DNA of 64,000 nt from the NCBI GenBank assembly GCA_001023535.1, contig CP011020.1:5206501-5270500 (forward strand), in the 5' to 3' direction. Each line of letters begins with the position of its first letter. The first letter of the stretch is position 1. The position numbers were made by a program, and so were the translations under genes. The notes beneath the pieces are model-generated. The model did not search any database. It had not been told where the DNA came from and was given only the letters and a program-made list of their open reading frames with translations. This document shows, one piece after another, positions 25,554-33,923 of this stretch. The stretch is from Pseudomonas chlororaphis (GTDB lineage Bacteria > Pseudomonadota > Gammaproteobacteria > Pseudomonadales > Pseudomonadaceae).

Positions 25554-26521
25554 GGCATCACCTCGGGCCGCTCGACATCGACCCAGACGAACTTATGCGG
25601 GTCCAGGCGGGTTTCCTGGTCGAGCCGGTAGGCCGCCAACTTGCCGTAAAGCACCGCGCTGTAGTCCAGGCACGCCAGGTTCGGACGGATCGGGGCGGGC
25701 TTGCCGCTGCGCCAATAGTGGCCGACGAACAACAGGGGTTCATCGATGCCATAGCGCAACAGGTTGTTCTTTTCGTCGGCCGACAATGGCCTGCGCGCCA
25801 CCGGCTCGGGCAAGGCGTCGGGCTGGAACACGATGTCGCCGTAGGTCTTGGGATCGTCTTCCCAGAACTTGGTGCGGAAGAACGACCGGGTCAGGCCATC
25901 GCCACCGGTGAGGGTCATCCCGTGGGGCAGGCGCATGTCGGTGCCGCGCAGCAGGCGATCGAACACCGTGCAGGCGAAGCTGCCCGGTTGCGCCGACGCC
26001 TGGAGGAAGTGCTCGTCGACGCAGCCGTCAGGGAACAGGCCGCGCAACGGTTCGATCAGGCCGGCGTCCCAACAGGCGTGCACCACCCGGAACCGGCCCG
26101 CGTCGACAAACAGCGGCAATTCATAGAACCACTTGAGGAAGTCATGCCAGTCGCCGGGGTGCTGCTCGAATTGCGTCAGGGTCTCGTGCAGCAGGCGAGC
26201 GTGGCGCGGGGTGTGCTCGCGCACGTAGCGCTGGCCGCTGCCGGGCAATGCCGGGGTGCTCCAACCCAGGGCGTTGAATTCGTGGTTGCCCATGATGCAC
26301 AGCGCCTGGCCGGCCTCGACCATGTCGTGGACGATGTGCAGCGCTTCGCGGATCCGCGGGCCACGGTCGATGATATCGCCCAGGAACACGGCCATGCGCG
26401 ACGGATGTCGCCAGACCCCGCCCTGCTTGTGATAACCGAGTCGGTCCAGCAGGTGTTCCAGGGTCAGGGCGCATCCGTGCACGTCACCGATCAGATCGTA
26501 ACTGCGCGCAGGATCGAGCAT
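25550..26521 (-). CDS. Metallophosphoesterase, PPP/ApaH-like
   Basis: A 323-residue cytosolic phosphoesterase with the full metal-site set at the N terminus: DLIGDVHGC (Asp13, His15), FLGDIIDRGP (about 47-55) and GNHEFNALGW (about 78-87). Downstream His residues lie in FRVVHACWD and LFVGHYWRSG. The motif set is that of calcineurin-like PPP phosphatases, nearest ApaH/PrpE-type enzymes, but the chain is longer than ApaH. The substrate could be dinucleoside polyphosphates or phosphoproteins; sequence does not decide. It overlaps nadK upstream by one base and the rhomboid gene downstream by four. Confidence 0.88.
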   Translation of the reverse strand: MLDPARSYDLIGDVHGCALTLEHLLDRLGYHKQGGVWRHPSRMAVFLGDIIDRGPRIREALHIVHDMVEAGQALCIMGNHEFNALGWSTPALPGSGQRYVREHTPRHARLLHETLTQFEQHPGDWHDFLKWFYELPLFVDAGRFRVVHACWDAGLIEPLRGLFPDGCVDEHFLQASAQPGSFACTVFDRLLRGTDMRLPHGMTLTGGDGLTRSFFRTKFWEDDPKTYGDIVFQPDALPEPVARRPLSADEKNNLLRYGIDEPLLFVGHYWRSGKPAPIRPNLACLDYSAVLYGKLAAYRLDQETRLDPHKFVWVDVERPEVMP

Positions 26522-27411
26522 CAGTCGCCTCCACCTCCGAGCCGACTGCCCCAGCCGAGCTTGGTCCGGCAGACTTCATAGTAATTGTGATCCAGCGGGT
26601 GGATCAGGCGCAGCTTCTGCGCTTTCTTGCTGACGGTGATGGTGTCACCCGGCGCGCAGGTGAAATGGTTCTGGCCGTCACAGGACACTTGCGGGTAGAT
26701 CTGCATATCCTTGGACACGACGATTTTCAGCTCACTGTTGCCATCGACCACGATGGGTCGCCCAGACAAGGTATGGGGGTACATGGGCACAATCACAATA
26801 GCGTCGAGCTTGGGGTGCATGATCGGGCCGCCGGCGGACAGCGCGTAGGCCGTGGAACCGGTGGGCGTGGCGACGATCAGGCCGTCGGCCTTCTGGCTGC
26901 AGACGAACTGGCCGTCGATGTACAGCTCGAATTCGATCATCCGCGTGGACTTGCCCGGGTGCAGCACCACGTCATTGAGGGCGTCGCCCTGGCCGATGGC
27001 TTCGGCGTGCCGGCGCACCTCGGCTTGCAGCAGGAAACGGTTTTCCACCAGGTAGTGGCCGTCCAGCACCTCGGCGACCTTGATCTCCAGCTCGTCCGGC
27101 CGGATATCGGTCAGGAAGCCCAGGCTGCCGCGGTTGATCCCCAGCACCGGGATATTGTGCCGCGCCAGGGCCCGCGCAGCCCCCAGCAGGCTGCCATCAC
27201 CGCCAACCACGATCACCATGTCACAAACCTCGCCGAGCATCTTGCGCGACGACGTTTGCAAGCCGTGGCCGGGCAACACTTCGGCGATGGTGTCTTCGAG
27301 GATCACATGCAGGTGTCGCTCCAGGAGGAAACGTTTGAGACGGCGAACGGTGTCCAACACCTGTGAACTGCCCAGGCGACCGATGATGCCGATATTGCGA
27401 AATTGCTCCAT
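26521..27411 (-). CDS. nadK: NAD kinase
   Basis: A 296-residue cytosolic enzyme that phosphorylates NAD to NADP with ATP or polyphosphate. The diagnostic GGDGS motif is at residues 70-74 in [13 protein letters not shown]. The conserved segments [34 protein letters not shown] (19 residues of this region match the NAD-binding loop) and [11 protein letters not shown] follow. Length is normal for gammaproteobacteria. It heads the leftward nadK/phosphoesterase/rhomboid operon and is divergent from the DUF1853 gene across a 105-bp gap. Confidence 0.96.
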   Translation of the reverse strand: MEQFRNIGIIGRLGSSQVLDTVRRLKRFLLERHLHVILEDTIAEVLPGHGLQTSSRKMLGEVCDMVIVVGGDGSLLGAARALARHNIPVLGINRGSLGFLTDIRPDELEIKVAEVLDGHYLVENRFLLQAEVRRHAEAIGQGDALNDVVLHPGKSTRMIEFELYIDGQFVCSQKADGLIVATPTGSTAYALSAGGPIMHPKLDAIVIVPMYPHTLSGRPIVVDGNSELKIVVSKDMQIYPQVSCDGQNHFTCAPGDTITVSKKAQKLRLIHPLDHNYYEVCRTKLGWGSRLGGGGD

Positions 27412-27516
27412 GAGGCTCCTGCGAGGGTCTGCGGCGGGCGAAAATCACGATTATGGGCGAAAGCGCTCCATAGACAAAATTCTTTAAGCCTTCGCCGCAG
27501 CAGCTATGCTCGCAAA

Positions 27517-28482
27517 ATGATCCTGTTCCCTGAATTGCTGGACCTGCCCCGTCGCCTGCGCCACCCCGAGGTGCGCGACCTGGCGTGGGCGCTGCTGGCC
27601 CCACCGATGCTCATCGACACGCCCTGGCCCCAGCGCCATCCGCTGACCCGCAGCGATTGGGTGCGAAACCCCGACCGACTGGAACACTGGCTCAGGCAGC
27701 TGGACCGCGACAGCTATTCGTTGCTGCAGTGGTTGTCACAGGGACGGACGCGACGCCTGGGGCTGTATTACGAAAGGTTGTGGCAGTTCGCCGTACAGCA
27801 CGCACCGGGCATCGAACTGATCGCCGCGAACCTGCCGATCCGGCGCGAGGGCCATACGCTGGGGGAACTGGACCTGTTGTTGCGCGACGACGACGGCATT
27901 CATCACCTGGAACTGGCGATCAAGCTGTACCTGGGCCCTCAACAGGGCGATGGGCAAGACGCCGCGCAATGGCTGGGCCCGGGCAGCCATGACCGGCTCG
28001 ACCGTAAACTGGCGCACCTGCGCGAACACCAGTTGCCGATCTCGGCGCGCCCGGAAAGCCGTGAGGCTCTGGCGGCGCTGGGCATCGAACCCTCAGGCGA
28101 CAAGCGGCTGCACTCCGAACTCTGGCTGGGCGGCTATCTGCTCTACCCCTGGCCGAACCACGCCGAACCACCCTTGGGCGCCCACCCCCGGCATCTGCGC
28201 GGCAGTTGGTTGCATCAGCGCGATTGGCCGGCATTCGTTGCCCAACGTCCGCCAGGGCGCTGGCAACCCCTGCCCCGCGCCGCCTGGCTGGCCCCGGCGC
28301 ATTATCCGGCCGAACAGACCTGGAGCAGCGCACAACTGCAAGCCTGGCGACAGGCCCTGGACCCGATGGCGCCAGCGCAATTGCTGGTGCGCCTGGGGGA
28401 AAACAGCGCGGGCGAGTGGGAAGAAGCCGAGCGAGTGTTCCTGGTGGCGGATCTCTGGCCGGCTGTGCCGGGTAATGGCTGA
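27517..28482 (+). CDS. DUF1853 family protein
   Basis: A 321-residue soluble protein starting [19 protein letters not shown]; upstream in-frame codons run into the nadK promoter and are not used. Visible family features are [27 protein letters not shown] and a PD-(D/E)xK-like core [21 protein letters not shown], with acidic Asp and Glu-x-Lys spacing suggestive of a nuclease-like fold. No function is established for the family. Divergent from nadK, as I recall for other Pseudomonas. Confidence 0.82.
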   Translation: MILFPELLDLPRRLRHPEVRDLAWALLAPPMLIDTPWPQRHPLTRSDWVRNPDRLEHWLRQLDRDSYSLLQWLSQGRTRRLGLYYERLWQFAVQHAPGIELIAANLPIRREGHTLGELDLLLRDDDGIHHLELAIKLYLGPQQGDGQDAAQWLGPGSHDRLDRKLAHLREHQLPISARPESREALAALGIEPSGDKRLHSELWLGGYLLYPWPNHAEPPLGAHPRHLRGSWLHQRDWPAFVAQRPPGRWQPLPRAAWLAPAHYPAEQTWSSAQLQAWRQALDPMAPAQLLVRLGENSAGEWEEAERVFLVADLWPAVPGNG

Positions 28483-28500
28483 ACGTTGCTGTGCCTGGAT

Positions 28501-28604
28501 GGCCGCCTTCGCGGGCAAGCCCGCTCCCACAATGACCGCAGCGTCTGCAATCTTGCTGGCAACCACAAAACCCTGTGGGAGCGGGCTTGCCCGCGAAGGC
28601 GGCC
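28501..28604. repeat. REP pair, family B
   Basis: The left arm GGCCGCCTTCGCGGGCAAGC extends to CCGCTCCCACA, and the right arm is its complement ending GCGAAGGCGGCC. It lies between the convergent DUF1853 and arsB genes. Confidence 0.9.
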
Positions 28605-28612
28605 ACCTCGCT

Positions 28613-29896
28613 TTAGAAGGACAACCGCACAGCCAGCGCCGCCAACGTCACCAGCAACACCGGTGCCGTCAGCACGATCCCGACCTTGAAGTAATAGCCC
28701 CAGCCGATGCGAATGTCCTTGCGTGCCAGTACATGCAACCAGAGCAAGGTGGCCAGGCTGCCGATCGGGGTGATTTTCGGGCCCAGGTCGCTGCCGATCA
28801 CGTTGGCGTAGATCATCGCCTCCTTCACCGCCCCGGTGGCCTGGCTGGCGTCGATGGACAAGGCACCGATCAGCACCGTCGGCAGGTTGTTCATCACCGA
28901 CGACAGCAGCGCCGTCAGCACGCCGGTGCCCATGGCCGCGCCCCATACGCCGTACGCGGCAAAGCTGTCGAGCCAATGGGCGAGATAGCCGGTCAGCCCG
29001 GCGTTGCGCAGGCCATAGACCACCAGGTACATGCCGAGGGAGAAGATCACGATCTGCCACGGCGCTTCCTTCATCGCCTTGCGGGTGGAAATCTTGTGTC
29101 CGCGGGCCGCCACGCCCAGCAGCAACGCGGCGCACACCGCCGAGATCGCACTGATCGGAATGCCCAGCGGCTCCAGGGCAAAGCAGCCCACCAGCAGGAT
29201 CACCAGCACCGCCCAACCGGCATAGAACGTCGCCTTGTCGTGGATCGCCGTGGCCGGATCGTCCAGTTGTTGCGGGTCATAATCGCCGGGAATGTCGCGC
29301 CGGAAGAACCACAGCAGAATCCCCAGGCTGGCCGCCACGCTCACCAGGTTCACCGGCACCATGACCGCCGCATAGCGGTTGAAGCCGATGCCGAAAAAGT
29401 CTGCCGAGACGATGTTCACCAGGTTCGACACCACCAGCGGCAGGCTCGCGGTGTCGGCGATGAAGCCGGCGCCCATCACGAACGCCAGGGTCGCCGCCGG
29501 GGAAAAGCGCAGCGCCAGGAGCATCGAGATCACGATCGGCGTCAGGATCAACGCCGCCCCGTCGTTGGCAAACAGCGCCGACACCAGCGCCCCGAGCAAC
29601 ACCATGTAGGCAAACAGCTTGCGCCCGCTGCCCCGACCCCATCGGGCCACGTGCAGGGCCGCCCAGGCGAAGAACCCCGCCTCGTCCAGCAACAGGCTGA
29701 TGATGATCAACGCGACGAACGTGCCGGTGGCGTTCCAGATGATCTGCCACACCAGCGGGATGTCGGCCAGGTGCACCACCCCGCTCAACAGGGCCAACAA
29801 CGCGCCGAGCGTCGCGCTCCAGCCAACGCCAAGGCCTTTGGGTTGCCAGATCACCAGCGTAATGGTCAGCAGGAAAATCAATGACGCGATGAGCAT
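28613..29896 (-). CDS. arsB: Arsenite/antimonite efflux membrane protein ArsB
   Basis: A 427-residue inner-membrane protein with about 12 hydrophobic segments, the usual ArsB length. It is strikingly like E. coli ArsB across the whole chain: [74 protein letters not shown] and [18 protein letters not shown]. It exports As(III) or Sb(III), driven by the proton gradient or by ArsA. There is no arsR, arsC or arsH next to it; the upstream same-strand neighbour is a flavin reductase across a REP element. An AAGG lies 9 bases before the ATG. The lone context leaves its regulation open. Confidence 0.93.
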   Translation of the reverse strand: MLIASLIFLLTITLVIWQPKGLGVGWSATLGALLALLSGVVHLADIPLVWQIIWNATGTFVALIIISLLLDEAGFFAWAALHVARWGRGSGRKLFAYMVLLGALVSALFANDGAALILTPIVISMLLALRFSPAATLAFVMGAGFIADTASLPLVVSNLVNIVSADFFGIGFNRYAAVMVPVNLVSVAASLGILLWFFRRDIPGDYDPQQLDDPATAIHDKATFYAGWAVLVILLVGCFALEPLGIPISAISAVCAALLLGVAARGHKISTRKAMKEAPWQIVIFSLGMYLVVYGLRNAGLTGYLAHWLDSFAAYGVWGAAMGTGVLTALLSSVMNNLPTVLIGALSIDASQATGAVKEAMIYANVIGSDLGPKITPIGSLATLLWLHVLARKDIRIGWGYYFKVGIVLTAPVLLVTLAALAVRLSF

Positions 29897-29998
29897 GCGT
29901 TACAGCCTTGCGCAGAGGGATAGCTGAGGGGGGAAGAGGGGCGAATATAGGTAAACGCGAATACTCAGTAAAGCGGCATTGCAGAACACGATGAACCC

Positions 29999-30087
29999 GT
30001 GGCGAGGGAGCTTGCTCCCGCTGGACTGCGCAGCAGGCCCCTGGGGCGGTCGCTGCGCAACCGAGCGGGAGCAAGCTCCCTCGCCAC
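29999..30087. repeat. REP pair, family A
   Basis: The left arm GTGGCGAGGGAGCTTGCTCC and the right arm GGAGCAAGCTCCCTCGCCAC flank a CTGCGCAGCAGG palindrome. It lies between the flavin reductase and arsB genes. Confidence 0.9.
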
Positions 30088-30110
30088 GGCTCATCCGGGC
30101 TATCCGGGGT

Positions 30111-30671
30111 TCAGGCCTTTTTATGCTGCTCGACCCACTGGCCATAGGCCGCGATAAATTTCTGCAGGAACGGCTTCAGCGACTCCGACAACTGGCCCGC
30201 CTCGTCGAACGCCGTACCGGCGCCGCTCAGGTAGCCTTCCGGTTGCTGCATGCAGGGCACATCGAGGAACACCAGGGACTGGCGCAAATGGTGATTGGCG
30301 CCGAAGCCACCGATGGCACCTGGGGAAGCGCTGATCACCGCGCCCGGCTTGCCGCTCAGGCAACTCTGGCCGTAAGGGCGCGAGCCCACGTCGATGGCAT
30401 TTTTCAAAGGGGCCGGCACCGAACGGTTGTACTCCGGGGTGACGAACAACAGGGCATCGGCCGCGCCCACCCGCTGGCGGAATGCCGCGTAGGCGGCCGG
30501 TGCCGGCGTCACGTCGATGTCTTCGTTGTAGAGGGGCAAGTCGCCAATCTCGACGATCTCCAGCTTCAAGTTGGCGGGTGCCAGGTCGGCCAGGGCCAGG
30601 GCGATCTTGCGGTTGATCGACGCCTTGCGCAGGCTGCCCACCAAAACGGCCACGGTGTAGACATTACTCAT
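30111..30671 (-). CDS. NADPH-dependent FMN reductase family protein (ChrR-like)
   Basis: A 186-residue flavodoxin-fold protein starting MSNVYTVAVLVGSLRKASIN; SLRKxSxNRK is the phosphate-binding loop of the FMN. The second flavin contact LLFVTPEYNRSVPAPLKNAID and the segment KPGAVISASPGAIGGFG, both cut here to under 20 residues in use, are the family hallmarks. Relatives reduce quinones, chromate or azo dyes using NAD(P)H and protect against oxidative stress. It is not ArsH, which is longer and has a different N terminus. The downstream same-strand neighbour is arsB, about 215 bases away. Confidence 0.88.
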   Translation of the reverse strand: MSNVYTVAVLVGSLRKASINRKIALALADLAPANLKLEIVEIGDLPLYNEDIDVTPAPAAYAAFRQRVGAADALLFVTPEYNRSVPAPLKNAIDVGSRPYGQSCLSGKPGAVISASPGAIGGFGANHHLRQSLVFLDVPCMQQPEGYLSGAGTAFDEAGQLSESLKPFLQKFIAAYGQWVEQHKKA

Positions 30672-30798
30672 GAGAGGCTTCTCGACTGTCGGCTCAAAGG
30701 ATCTGTAGTTATAGATGATCGGCGTTACATTTGGACCAGTGGAGCGACGAAATCCTGCCGGCTGGACTATTTTTTTCTTGTAGGAAAACTTACCGCGA

Positions 30799-30812
30799 TA
30801 GACCAAGGTCTA
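30799..30812. promoter_or_regulatory. Palindrome TAGACC-AA-GGTCTA, operator candidate
   Basis: Six-base perfect arms with a 2-base centre, in the divergent gap between the flavin reductase gene (minus) and the 77-aa gene (plus), 44 bases before the latter's ATG. Position suggests a regulator site or promoter overlap. Confidence 0.35.
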
Positions 30813-30855
30813 CAGAACCGCAAATCGAGTGATCTATTTCCAGAGGTTCTAAGCA

Positions 30856-31089
30856 ATGGCAGCAGTACTTGTCGGACAATTCCATGCGCGAGACGCCGAA
30901 GGCCGCGTCTATTCGGTGCATGAGTTCCAGGAATCGACCCCGTCGCCCGAGGGATACGGCAAGGAGCCTGTCACCACTTATAAGCTGGCCATTGGTGATC
31001 GCGTCAACAAACTCGACGAAGACCGCTTCCTGCTGGTGCAGTCGGGTATCGAGCTCATCCGCGAACCTGAAACGCAAATCGCCTCGTAA
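30856..31089 (+). CDS. Small conserved hypothetical protein (77 aa)
   Basis: A 77-residue soluble protein (MAAVLVGQFHARDAEGRVY at the start) with beta-strand-like alternating segments (YSVHEFQESTPSPEG, TTYKLAIGDRVNKLDEDRF) and a polar tail. AGAGG lies 9 bases before the ATG. I recognise no domain and propose no function; it looks like the small cytosolic proteins common in Pseudomonas cores. It is divergent from the flavin reductase and followed by the palindromic element at 31127-31270. Confidence 0.7.
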   Translation: MAAVLVGQFHARDAEGRVYSVHEFQESTPSPEGYGKEPVTTYKLAIGDRVNKLDEDRFLLVQSGIELIREPETQIAS

Positions 31090-31126
31090 CCGTTGTTATG
31101 AGCAGAAGTCATGCCCGGACTTGGGT

Positions 31127-31270
31127 TAGGCTCTGTCTGAAAAGCCTTGATACTCGTTCATGCTGCGTTGAAAACCGGCTCGGAATGCTCACTTACTCCA
31201 GTAACCTCCGCTTCCTCGCCGGTTTTCGCCTTGCCTGACCTTCGTCTCAAGACTTTTCAAACAGAGCCTA
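31127..31270. repeat. MITE-like nested palindromic element (144 bp)
   Basis: The ends are inverted repeats: TAGGCTCTGTCTGAAAAGCC at the left and, as reverse complement, TAGGCTCTGTTTGAAAAGTC at the right; 22 of the first 24 bases match. A second inner inverted repeat, GAAAACCGGC (31170-31179) and GCCGGTTTTC (31218-31227), makes the whole unit a nested hairpin. No ORF inside. A 43-bp partial copy lies at 48262-48304. No clear target duplication is visible. Confidence 0.7.
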
Positions 31271-31316
31271 GGATTCGGCCACCCAATGGCTTATCCGCCG
31301 AACACGGACTTCTTGC

Positions 31317-32210
31317 ATGCGTTTACGCCACATCGAAGTGATCCAGGCGCTGCTGCAGACCGGCCATCTCGGCACAGCGGCCGAGTGGCTGCAACTGCCA
31401 GTGGCAGAGGTCGAGGCAATTCTGCGTGATGCCGAGGCCCAACTGGGGTTCATGCTGTTTGCCAGTGTGCGCGGACGCTTGCAGGCCACCCGGGAAACCC
31501 TCGAACTGCGCGACGGCATCACGCAGGTGTACGACACCCTCGAACCGGTGCAGCGGCTGGCCAGCAGCCTGAAACACTACCAGGCGCCGCCACTGCGCAT
31601 CATCTGCACCCCGCCCTTGGCCCAGCAATTGTTGCCCCAGAGCATCGCCGCCTTGCGCCGGCGCTTCGCGGATGCCCCTTGCACCCTGCTCAGCCAGCCA
31701 ACCCGCGGCATCGTCCAGAGCTTGCTCCTGCGCGAAAGCGACCTGGGCCTCAGCCTGCACAACCCTGAACATCCCGACATCCATTGCCAGGTGATCGCCC
31801 AGGGCAAACTGCAGTTGCTGGCTCCCCATGGCTGGCTGCAACCGCGGCAGAAGTACATTTCGCTCCAGGACCTGGCGGGACAATCATTGGTGGGGCTCGA
31901 AGGGCACGACCCGTTGAGCCCGGCGTTCGAGCACAAGTTGGCGGCGTTGCGCCCGGCACCGGTGATCCAGATCCGCGTCCAGACCCACCAGATGATGCGG
32001 GCCATGGTCGAGGCCGGCGAAGGCCTGGCCATCGTCGACCCTTTTACCGCGTCGGGCGCCAAGAGCGCGGGCCTGGACAGCTGCCCGCTGGCGCCCGCCA
32101 TCCTGATTGACCTTTATGCATTGAGCCTCAAAGGCCGCGAGCCCTCGCCCGCCCTTGAATCACTGCTCGAACGGGTCAAGGAACAAGCCGAGGCGCTGCT
32201 GGGCCACTGA
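31317..32210 (+). CDS. LysR-family transcriptional regulator
   Basis: A 297-residue regulator. The N-terminal helix-turn-helix (about 1-60) reads MRLRHIEVIQALLQTGHLG then AAEWLQLPVAEVEAIL, slightly divergent from the canonical LysR helix but aligned with it. It is followed by the linker helix and a periplasmic-binding-like effector domain from about residue 90 (LRIICTPPLAQQLLPQSI). EAGEGLAIVDPFTA is the usual late LysR signature. No divergent target gene is adjacent; upstream is the MITE-like element, ending 46 bases before the ATG, so its promoter may be inside or beside that element. Its 3' end overlaps the convergent GNAT gene by 35 bases. Confidence 0.88.
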   Translation: MRLRHIEVIQALLQTGHLGTAAEWLQLPVAEVEAILRDAEAQLGFMLFASVRGRLQATRETLELRDGITQVYDTLEPVQRLASSLKHYQAPPLRIICTPPLAQQLLPQSIAALRRRFADAPCTLLSQPTRGIVQSLLLRESDLGLSLHNPEHPDIHCQVIAQGKLQLLAPHGWLQPRQKYISLQDLAGQSLVGLEGHDPLSPAFEHKLAALRPAPVIQIRVQTHQMMRAMVEAGEGLAIVDPFTASGAKSAGLDSCPLAPAILIDLYALSLKGREPSPALESLLERVKEQAEALLGH

Positions 32211-32790
32211 TCGCCATGCCCAGCGGATCGTCGAACAGCCGATACCAGAACAGCGCCACCTCGGCGGTGTGGCGGTCGATGCCGCGGTAGCGCAGGTGAT
32301 CGATCCCACCCAGTACGTAACCGCAACGCTCGTAGAGCCGGCACGCGCCCAGGTTGTTGTTCTGGGTTTCCAGCATGATGCCCGGCAGCTTTTTCTTGCG
32401 ACTCCAGAACTGCGCGACGTCGAGCAAGGCCTTGGCCACCCCATGGCGACGGGCCGGGGCATGCACCGCCAGCTCGTCGATGTGGGCGAACCCGTTCCAG
32501 TTGGTACTGACCACCAGGTGCCCCACCGGCTGGTCATCCAGGTACGCCATGAAGATCTCGCTGTCCGGGGCATCGCGAAAACTGCTGAACTCCTCGGGAT
32601 CGATGCCATAGCACTTGCGATAGGGAACGATCGGCGTCACCGGCCACTGGCTCACCGGGCGACCGACCTGCGCCGTGCCGTAGTCACTGACCTCGAAGCT
32701 GAAGTCACTGCCCCAGATATAGGCAGCGAAACCGTCATCGACAATGCGCACCGACAGCCCGGGGTGCTTGGGATTCATGACCGGTTGCAT
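32176..32790 (-). CDS. GNAT N-acetyltransferase (streptothricin acetyltransferase-like)
   Basis: A 204-residue GNAT protein. The start MQPVMNPKHPGLSV was chosen with GAGGA 11 bases upstream; two in-frame Mets upstream lack a correctly spaced RBS. The acetyl-CoA-binding region is IDELAVHAPARRHGVAKALL (R/Q-x-x-G-x-G/A pattern). The C-terminal part LETQNNNLGACRLYERCGY is typical of GNATs, and the ending GIDRHTAEVALFWYRLF recalls streptothricin acetyltransferases. The substrate could be an antibiotic amine or a cellular metabolite. It converges on, and overlaps by 35 bases, the LysR gene. Confidence 0.82.
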   Translation of the reverse strand: MQPVMNPKHPGLSVRIVDDGFAAYIWGSDFSFEVSDYGTAQVGRPVSQWPVTPIVPYRKCYGIDPEEFSSFRDAPDSEIFMAYLDDQPVGHLVVSTNWNGFAHIDELAVHAPARRHGVAKALLDVAQFWSRKKKLPGIMLETQNNNLGACRLYERCGYVLGGIDHLRYRGIDRHTAEVALFWYRLFDDPLGMAISGPAAPRLVP

Positions 32791-32939
32791 ACTGGGAAAC
32801 GTCCTCATTCCTTGAGACAACCAACGGCGCATAGCCATCCATTGCCCTGGTCTTTCAAATCTTCACTCATCAAGCGGGATCCGTAGCCTGCCCGTAACCT
32901 GAGGTTAGAAGGTCATGGCGATTGTGGCGAATGAACAAG

Positions 32940-32973
32940 GTGGGTCCGCGGGAGCGAGCGGGCTCGCACCCAC
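32940..32973. repeat. Degenerate single REP-like palindrome
   Basis: GTGGGTCCGCGGGAGCGAGC continuing to GGGCTCGCACCCAC is an imperfect family B unit, just beyond the dnaQ stop (minus strand). Confidence 0.6.
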
Positions 32974-32995
32974 AGGCATTTATGCGCCAAAGCCC

Positions 32996-33742
32996 TCAAG
33001 CCTCAGCCAACTGCGTCCACAGTGCCGGAGCACCGGCCGACTTGGCGATGGCTTCCAGACGCGCGGCATGTTCGGCCAGGTCGCTTTCGCTGGCACGAAT
33101 GATCCGGGCGGGACGGCGGTCTGCCGGCAGGCGACGGATTTCCGTGGCCTGGTTGCCCGACCCCTCGCCCGAACCGTTGCCATCGGAGGCGTTGCCCGCC
33201 AGGGACAGGCTGGTCTGCCCGCCGGTCATGGTCAGGTAGACGTCGGCCAGAATTTCCGAGTCGAGCAAGGCGCCGTGCAGCTCACGGCCGGAGTTGTCGA
33301 CGTCGTAGCGCTTGCACAAGGCGTCGAGGCTGTTGCGCTGCCCCGGGTGCCGCTCCCGGGCCATCACCAGGGTATCGAGGATGGTGCAATGCTGGCTGAT
33401 GTCGGCGCGGTCATGCTGGCCCATCAGCGCGAATTCGTTGTTGATGAACCCAACGTCGAACGCCGCGTTGTGGATGATCAACTGCGCGCCCTTGATGAAT
33501 TCGAAGAACTCATCGGCCACTTCGGCAAACCGCGGCTTGCCCACCAGGAACTCGTTGGTGATGCCGTGGACGCCAATGGCGCCCTCGTCACTCTCGCGGT
33601 CCGGTTGCAGGTAAACGTGGAAATGGCGACCGGTCAGGCGCCGGCCGATCAGCTCGACACAACCGATTTCGATAATCCGGTGACCATCGGTCACCGGCAT
33701 GCCGGTGGTTTCGGTATCCAGTACAACAGATCTGTTGGCCAT
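32996..33742 (-). CDS. dnaQ: DNA polymerase III epsilon subunit (3'-5' proofreading exonuclease)
   Basis: A 248-residue DEDD-family exonuclease. Exo I is VVLDTETTG (Asp9, Glu11), Exo II lies in LIIHNAAFDVGFINNEF, and Exo III is in ELHGALLDSEILADVYL with His and Asp in the DEDDh arrangement. A flexible linker after about residue 180 (GGQTSLSLAGNASDGNGSGE) leads to the C-terminal alpha-subunit-binding tail. It proofreads within the replicative polymerase core. In P. aeruginosa, from memory, dnaQ adjoins rnhA; here a 2-kb lipoprotein gene on the opposite strand separates them. Confidence 0.96.
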   Translation of the reverse strand: MANRSVVLDTETTGMPVTDGHRIIEIGCVELIGRRLTGRHFHVYLQPDRESDEGAIGVHGITNEFLVGKPRFAEVADEFFEFIKGAQLIIHNAAFDVGFINNEFALMGQHDRADISQHCTILDTLVMARERHPGQRNSLDALCKRYDVDNSGRELHGALLDSEILADVYLTMTGGQTSLSLAGNASDGNGSGEGSGNQATEIRRLPADRRPARIIRASESDLAEHAARLEAIAKSAGAPALWTQLAEA

Positions 33743-33923
33743 CAGTGTTCAGCTCTCAACGGGCAGGCTTGCAAAAGCGCGGATGTTAGCACGCTCCCTT
33801 CGCCAAGGGATTTCCGCGACCCGGCTGGTGCAAATGAATGATGGCTCAGTGGCACTAAGCCACCCAGGTGCTAGCCTCACGCCACTGGCCTTCGCTCAAC
33901 GCCAGGTCCCTAAGGAGCGTGAC

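Noticed and set aside
30111-30671. ArsH as part of an ars operon with arsB
   Set aside because: Length and N terminus fit ChrR-type FMN reductases, not ArsH, and a REP doublet separates it from arsB.
30790-31077. 95-codon minus-strand frame opposite the 77-aa gene
   Set aside because: No RBS; the plus-strand gene has an AGAGG at proper spacing and more protein-like composition.
33699-33923. Upstream extension of the patatin gene into dnaQ
   Set aside because: The TAAGGAG RBS and lipoprotein signal fit the ATG at 33924; the extension overlaps dnaQ antisense.
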